From Hymenochaete sp. R1 (lineage: Eukaryota > Basidiomycota > Agaricomycetes > Hymenochaetales > Hymenochaetaceae), in contig JAFREE010000164.1 of the NCBI GenBank assembly GCA_019400425.1, positions 1 to 54,461 on the forward strand: a stretch of DNA of 54,461 bases, in the 5' to 3' direction. The notes beneath the pieces are model-generated. The model was not told where the DNA came from, searched no databases, and was given only the letters and a program-made list of their open reading frames with translations. Positions 49,432-54,461 of this stretch are shown piece after piece. Position 1 is the first letter of the stretch. Each line of letters begins with the position of its first letter. The translations under genes were made by a program, and so were the position numbers.

Positions 49432-50225
49432 CTAGTCAGTGTTTTCCACCAATTCCCCGCACACAATGTACTTGTTAGTAAAGTGCTCGATCCAACCTAT
49501 GTTTTCATGTCAGGAAATGTCCACTCGCGAAGGCTGCAAAGGGAAACTTGAAGACTCACCATCCATGTTCTCGCTATGGCATGAAAGAATAATGATGTAA
49601 ACGAAATCAGCTACTCTGAGGTATAATGATAAGAGGTGATGAAAACGTACACCTCGCTCCGAGTCAGATCTTCCAACGTATCCAATGGTTGGTCGACTGA
49701 CGTCAACATGTCTGCGTTGCACAGTATTCAGAGTCAGATTTTCACATAATATGATGGAGAGGATATTGTTTTGACGTACCGACGTCGAAAGACTGCTTCG
49801 CCATTCCACGCGATGCATCCCTCCCGGCGAAGTTCCCATATGGCCCATCTGTCGCCCCAACAAAAACACAATCAACACCACTCCAACCTCCATGGCATCC
49901 TAAGAGACTCACCAGGTCCGTAAAACCCCCTCCCAGCCGTCACATCAAACACCTTCCCCTTGATCGCTAGCAAGATCCTCCCGCCAGGCGCCCCCTCCCT
50001 CCCATCAAACTTCTCCAGCGTCTTCGGCGTGAACGTCCGGAAGAGCACCGTCGGTGGGTGCGCCTTGGGCATCCAGCTGTACGCCTGGCTCGGCTCGCTC
50101 GGGATGGAGCCTGAGGGTGATTTGGGGAGCGTAGTAGGTGGGAAGAGAGTGCGTTGAAGGTAGTAAGCGATGGTGAGGAGAAGGACGGTATTGACGGGGG
50201 TGCTGAAGTTGAGGTCGAGGGTCAT
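49432..50225 (-). CDS. DAP1: DAP1-like membrane-associated haem-binding protein
   Basis: Cytochrome b5-fold protein of the MAPR family (yeast Dap1, mammalian PGRMC1), which binds haem and supports P450s in sterol synthesis. Coding order: 49913-50225, 49780-49848, 49653-49711, 49560-49569, 49432-49496; 171 aa. An N-terminal membrane anchor (NTVLLLTIAYYLQ) is followed by the domain: RTFTPKTLEKFDG, ILLAIKGKVFDVTAGRGFYGP, GPYGNFAGRDASRGMAKQSFD, and ENMDGWIEHFTNKYIVCGEL (each short segment visible). The Tyr in the RGFYGP and KY positions typical of haem-binding MAPRs is kept. A 10-nt micro-exon encodes ENMDG. Faces away from the kinase gene downstream. Confidence 0.92.
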
Positions 50226-51058
50226 TTTTGAGGATTTGTGAGTTTATCTATCCGTTATCGGAGCGTTGGTATGCGAGGAAGGTAGTTGTACGAGCAGAAG
50301 GAGTCGCGCGGTTTGATGGTCAGTCAGCGTAGCCAACGTCTGACGTCCGACGCGCGCCGCTCCGGTTTTCTGACCTTTTCTTTTCTACTGTCATCATCAT
50401 GAACATACTTCATAATACCAACGACGAATACGCTTACGTTCGCATCCTACGAGTAGCACTCAAAAAAGGGAAATACAAACTCTGCGTTTATTCATGCCTT
50501 CTTTGCTACATTATCAACTTTTTTGTCTTGTCACGGATGACGGTCTCGTTAGCCCGCGTTCCGTTGTGAATGCGCTTTGATGATACGAATAGGAATACTT
50601 CGAAGTCCTGGGGCCAATCATAGAACACTACGCAATCGAAATTCATCCAAAAGCGTATAATTCGCGAGGCAAACTCAGATCCCATTACAATTGCAATTCT
50701 CACTCGGGACTTACTATGAAGTCTACTAACAATTTCGTTGACTCATACGTATTCAGCAAACCTTTCAAAGTGCGTATGATGCCACTGTCTCTCATCTGAT
50801 ACCGTCTTTGCTCACTATGAATTTAAATTTCACTTTACAAAGATAATATTTTTGCCCCTCCCCCCTTTCCTCGGCTATCGGGTATCCATACCCATTGATA
50901 AGTGGCGAGTATGCAGGTCCCACTCGCTTCAAATATCTTGAGCGTTAAGACGTGCTCCTCCTTCGGGACTTTGCATATCTGGAAATGTATTGGTTGGCTT
51001 AAAAGTGCCCTGCCATGGTACCGGTCCGCTGTGCCACGCCGCATCACGTTCCCTCTTC
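50226..51058. other. Intergenic region
   Basis: Divergent promoter region of the DAP1-like and kinase genes. CCGACGCGCGCCG and a TCATCATCATGA stretch near 50350-50400. Minus-strand frames near 50929-51252 look like shadows. Confidence 0.35.
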
Positions 51059-53015
51059 ATGTCTTTGCCATTCAACAAAGGAGACCCATTCGAGCAGAGA
51101 GGTAACGGTGCCAAGTATGTACTTGACAAAAAAATCGGAGACAGAGGAGTGGGTGAAGTTTGGGTGCGTACTGGACTATCCTTAAGTCTCGAGAGATGCG
51201 AGCTCACACTGAGTACAGAGAGCTGTAGTCGAGAGAAAGCCGGAGGGCGCACCGTGGCGGCATAAGCATGTCGCGATAAAGTTCCAAGAGTACTACGAGA
51301 AGAGGTACCATGACAAAATGAGAGATGAACTTCATCTTGGATTTAAGCTGTCTCAAGCGTACCCAAACGAATTTGTGAGCATTGTCGACTTATTTATCTT
51401 CTCATCTGCGATTGAAGACAAAAAAAAAACAGATAGGGGTACTAGACTATTTCAAGAGGGAACTACTTGTCAGTATTATATAGCCGTATTTATAGTTGAG
51501 GTATCTGACTTTGATATTACCGTAGGACTCGGACCGCAAGTTCTTCGCAATTGTCATGGAGCTGGCTGAAGAGAGGGCGACTCGGTTCTTTACAAATACT
51601 TTCCACAAAAACAGCGAAATAGATGTCTTACTCAAGCTTTGGTAAGTATATTTGCGTTCAAACGGAACCTCCTGCTCATTGACATGCTAGGCCACTGGTA
51701 TCGATACTGAAACATTTACACCGGATGGGCTATGCGCACAGCGATTTGCAGTGAGTCAATCACACCAGCCTTTGTCGCCACATTTCTCACTAGAGCTATC
51801 TGATTCACAGACCCGGAAATTTACTAGTGGTCAGGAATGAAGCTGGGATACATATCAAGCTAGCCGATTTTGGTTTGTAAGTCATTTTGGTTTCGCTTTT
51901 CCGAAAATGGTAGATCCGTCTGATATGTCCATAGATCTGTCAAAATCAAGGACGACATTGCCAGACTCGGTAATATTAGGGGTGCAAGCCCCGAGCTTGC
52001 GCGTGCGTGCCTAAGGCACGACGATACACTTCATACCGCCTCTGTGCATGGTGTCAGTGCGACGAAGGCTGATATGTGGGCTTTAGGGTAGGCCATGATC
52101 CGTCGACAAGTGCCTTAATTGCTTACTGACATACCGGGAAGAGTGCTCGTCTATTATTACTTGACCGACAGGGCCCCGATTGAATGTGAACAAGACACCG
52201 ACTCCGATTCAATCCTGAAAAACATAAGTCAAGGGAAAGCCGACCTGAGTTATATCAAAGATAATTTCTCTACAGAAGGCAAGTGAAGCGTTCGCTCTTC
52301 AACATGTCGATATTTTACTAAGTCGTGTCATGTGATGCAGCGTATGATTGCTTGGACGGGCTCTTGGACTCCAATTACAAGAGACGCTTTGACGCGGAAG
52401 GCGCTTTACGTGCATTTGCGAAGGTGAGCGACATTGATCCCTGACGCAATTGACACAGCTCATCTTTTCGCTTGAACCCCATGGTCGATTCCCTCCATAA
52501 GTGGGGAGCGCAACACGGCTTGCAGTATGATAAAAGAATTCATCAAGTTATTTACTCTCATGACAAGAGAATGGTCAAAGGATGGGTCGCGAAAGCGAAG
52601 GAAATGTCCACCAGCCATAGCGACAGTGCTGACGACTACGACGCCCGTCAGCCTGAACAGGAGCGAAATCCTGCGCCAGGACAAAGCGACAGGCCTCCTC
52701 ATCCAGGTCATCCAAACGTAGTTCCGGAACGTTTTGGCTCGACTTGGAAGTACGAGCTAGACATCAATGAAGTGACCTATGCATTCGTTTGGTGGCCTGG
52801 AGACAACCCGTGTTGGTATGAGGCAAGGCGTACCGATCCCGTGCAGAAAATGTCTTGGTTCCGCAATCATCCTGAAATGGAGCTGCAAAAAGATCCGGTA
52901 AATACCAATACCAAATTACCCCAATTATCTTACTAACTCCCTACGTCAGAATTATAATTTATCTTACAGTGATGCGTACAACAGTGATCTATATAATAGT
53001 AGAGCAGGAGCTTGA
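51059..53015 (+). CDS. Divergent protein kinase, lineage-type, with one GC-AG intron
   Basis: Exons 51059-51163, 51234-51374, 51526-51641, 51691-51750, 51811-51876, 51935-52087, 52142-52278, 52341-52423, 52502-52897, 52950-53015; 440 aa. Glycine-loop remnant GDRGVGEVW, VAIK-type lysine in HVAIKF, a catalytic loop HSDLQPGN (HRDLKPEN in most kinases; the catalytic Asp is kept), DFG at about aa 160, and ASPELAR and DMWALGVLVYYYLTD. So the catalytic triad is present although the HRD Arg is replaced by Ser. The C-terminal ~150 aa (YELDINEVTYAFVWWPGDNPCWYEARR) are of no known family and Tyr/Trp-rich. Intron 52279-52340 starts GCAAGT, not GT; the GT alternative two bases later would break the frame. 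The region 51375-51525 may hold further coding. Confidence 0.75.
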
Positions 53016-53990
53016 GAGTCTGAGATAGGCGAGCCTGGTGCCTCGTACGATTATTATCAGAGTAAGCATTTTTTGTGCACAATTTGGACGCGCAAGAGGG
53101 AATTAATTTTGACAACTCGTGGTTAGGAGGGTAGCATCATGATCCCCGCCACGAGTATGATGGGTGGAAAGATAGGGAACATTGGCATCTCTCTATGTTG
53201 TGCATGGCGACGCTCTCGCTGGGTTTTGGAGGGGGGAAGTAGTAAACGGAAGGGGAAGAAGAGAGGGTGAACACTCGATAGTAAAATGTTAGACACTCTT
53301 GTCGTGCATTATTGAGATTGGCAAATTTATCTTCATGTTCGAATGGAGTAGACGTTCGTATGGGTGCGAACTGCGATAAATAAGGACTATGCAAAGGCGG
53401 AGGAAGGACTTCTTTCGACACCGTTATAAAGAACAAAGCTGGCTTTTGTCCCCTTCCAGTAGTCGGGGTGCCATAGGGTGAACTGTCTTTCTTCAAGCGA
53501 TAATAACCAGTGCTAATCCAAAGGCACCTTTTATGCTCGTAGTAACATGTGCTGCTGTTCATTCACCATCAGCGTCAGCATCGTTCGGCGCGGCGAACAG
53601 GATGCGAGCCACATTTTCCAATGATGCATCGGGATTACTGCTTTCAACATAGTATCTCGGCTACATGTAGGGAAGGATGTATGCAGTCTGAATTCCCCGA
53701 TCGATGTGGCGGTATTTCGGTTTCTCCCAAGTACTTTGGCTGCTATTGAAGCTGAGATTACTATTCGCACTAGTACTCTCAACAGTCGGAGACTGGCTAT
53801 CCCGTAGCAGATTCTGCGGCACCTACAGGATATGGACGCGAGCTTGAACATTCGAATACTTCGCATTCCCAATTCACGTCTGCTCAGAGTGGAGTTATTG
53901 ATCTCGGACCTGCCAAAACGTATACTTCCACGAGAAAGGATAAGAAGGCACATGGTAAGAAAGGCAAACGGTGAAATCGCCAGGGTGTCC
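53016..53990 (+). pseudogene. Coding-like sequence after the kinase stop, eroded
   Basis: In the same frame after the TGA at 53013-53015, sequence reads ESEIGEPGASYDYYQ to a GT donor near 53061. Further right, HHDPRHEYDGWKDREHWHL (about 53137-53193) follows a TAG. A last piece runs YSQQSETGYPVADSAAP to KDKKAHGKKGKR with TGA near 53972. These pieces share the Tyr/His/Lys-rich style of the kinase tail. They could be a decayed extension of the kinase gene or a second eroded gene. Composition-based inference. Confidence 0.35.
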
Positions 53991-54461
53991 TGGGTCATCA
54001 TCGAACCAAAAAGTTAACACGATTTCTCTGCGCATGTATGCGTGTTCCCGAAGATATAGTAAACAGCCGAGATGCAAAAATAGTAAACGTGCACTATCTA
54101 ATTCCTCATTCCTCAAATTTCCATGTGATTGTCCCGACCAAAACAACCAGCCAGCCGCATTTGTTGAATGCTTTGGCGTCTTTGTATCTTTGACCAAACG
54201 TCTATGCCAACAAAAAGCTTGATAAATGAAATTCTGAATGGCATGATGTTAAAGTAAGATTACATAAGATACCGCATATAGGCGACTTAGGCAACGTAGC
54301 AGAGCAACTTGTATATATACCCCTCTGTTCCGTAGTCTGACAATAATAACGGAGTTTTCCCCCTACGCTTTCAACCCTCATCTAAGCTTGTAAGGTTATG
54401 AGCCTTGTCGGCCATAGTCTATGAGCAACCCTTCGTCACCATCAGAACAACAACAGCCACT
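53991..54461. other. Right-edge intergenic sequence
   Basis: No gene recognised in the last 470 bp. Confidence 0.35.

Noticed and set aside
52424..52500. Kinase ending at the TAA after an acceptor at 52461
   Set aside because: A later acceptor at 52500-52501 keeps the frame into a clearly coding 132-codon exon.
53137..54001. Minus-strand frames of 141 and 156 codons
   Set aside because: The plus-strand reading shows better coding character in the same place; the minus frames have no motif.

Overview
The window looks like nuclear DNA from a filamentous basidiomycete, most likely an Agaricomycete. Coding regions are split by many short GT-AG introns (about 40-90 nt), micro-exons of 10-17 nt recur, and the gene set is fungal: hydrophobin, fungalysin, pepsin-like protease, IML2, GVP36, DAP1, Rab18, a sugar transporter. 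All exon models below were assembled by eye from splice sites and reading phase; nearly every one closes in frame from ATG to stop.

Layout. 1-1441: 3' part of a secreted A1 aspartic protease. 1442-6044: long non-coding stretch with G-runs, microsatellites and a 477-bp Tc1/mariner-pogo-type MITE (4038-4514). 6045-8092: MFS sugar transporter. 9173-11342: aldehyde dehydrogenase. 11584-14514: IML2/DUF3808 protein in 17 exons. 14881-15927: proteasome beta2. 16242-17487 (-): GVP36-type BAR protein. 18070-22269 (-): RhoGEF. 22848-23383 (-): class I hydrophobin. 23384-26849: gene-poor, with a relic of a pogo-type transposase DNA-binding domain. 26850-31684 (-): a 1,450-aa protein with five dsRBD-like folds, head-to-head with the CFIm25 mRNA 3'-processing factor (31962-33032). 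33172-35054 (-): O-acetylhomoserine sulfhydrylase. 36211-37086: Rab18-like GTPase. 38521-41648: an intronless tandem pair of an unknown family, the second copy carrying two in-frame TAG stops. 42351-44339: secreted BNR-repeat protein whose last codons are displaced by a hAT-type element (44323-45698). 46117-48979: M36 fungalysin. 49432-50225 (-): DAP1-like cytochrome b5-fold protein. 51059-53015: a divergent protein kinase with one GC-AG intron, followed by eroded coding-like sequence to about 53990.

Most genes are independent housekeeping or secretion functions, not an operon-like cluster. The most unusual unit is the hAT-type element. It has 16-bp terminal inverted repeats and an exact 8-bp target duplication. 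It carries a degenerate, intron-containing fragment of a PDK1-like protein kinase gene, and it sits in the last coding exon of the BNR gene. Reading across the target duplication as if the element were absent restores a continuous ending. This looks like gene capture by a DNA transposon (a Pack-type hAT) combined with a host gene interruption. The second notable unit is the five-dsRBD protein that shares a 277-bp divergent promoter with CFIm25.
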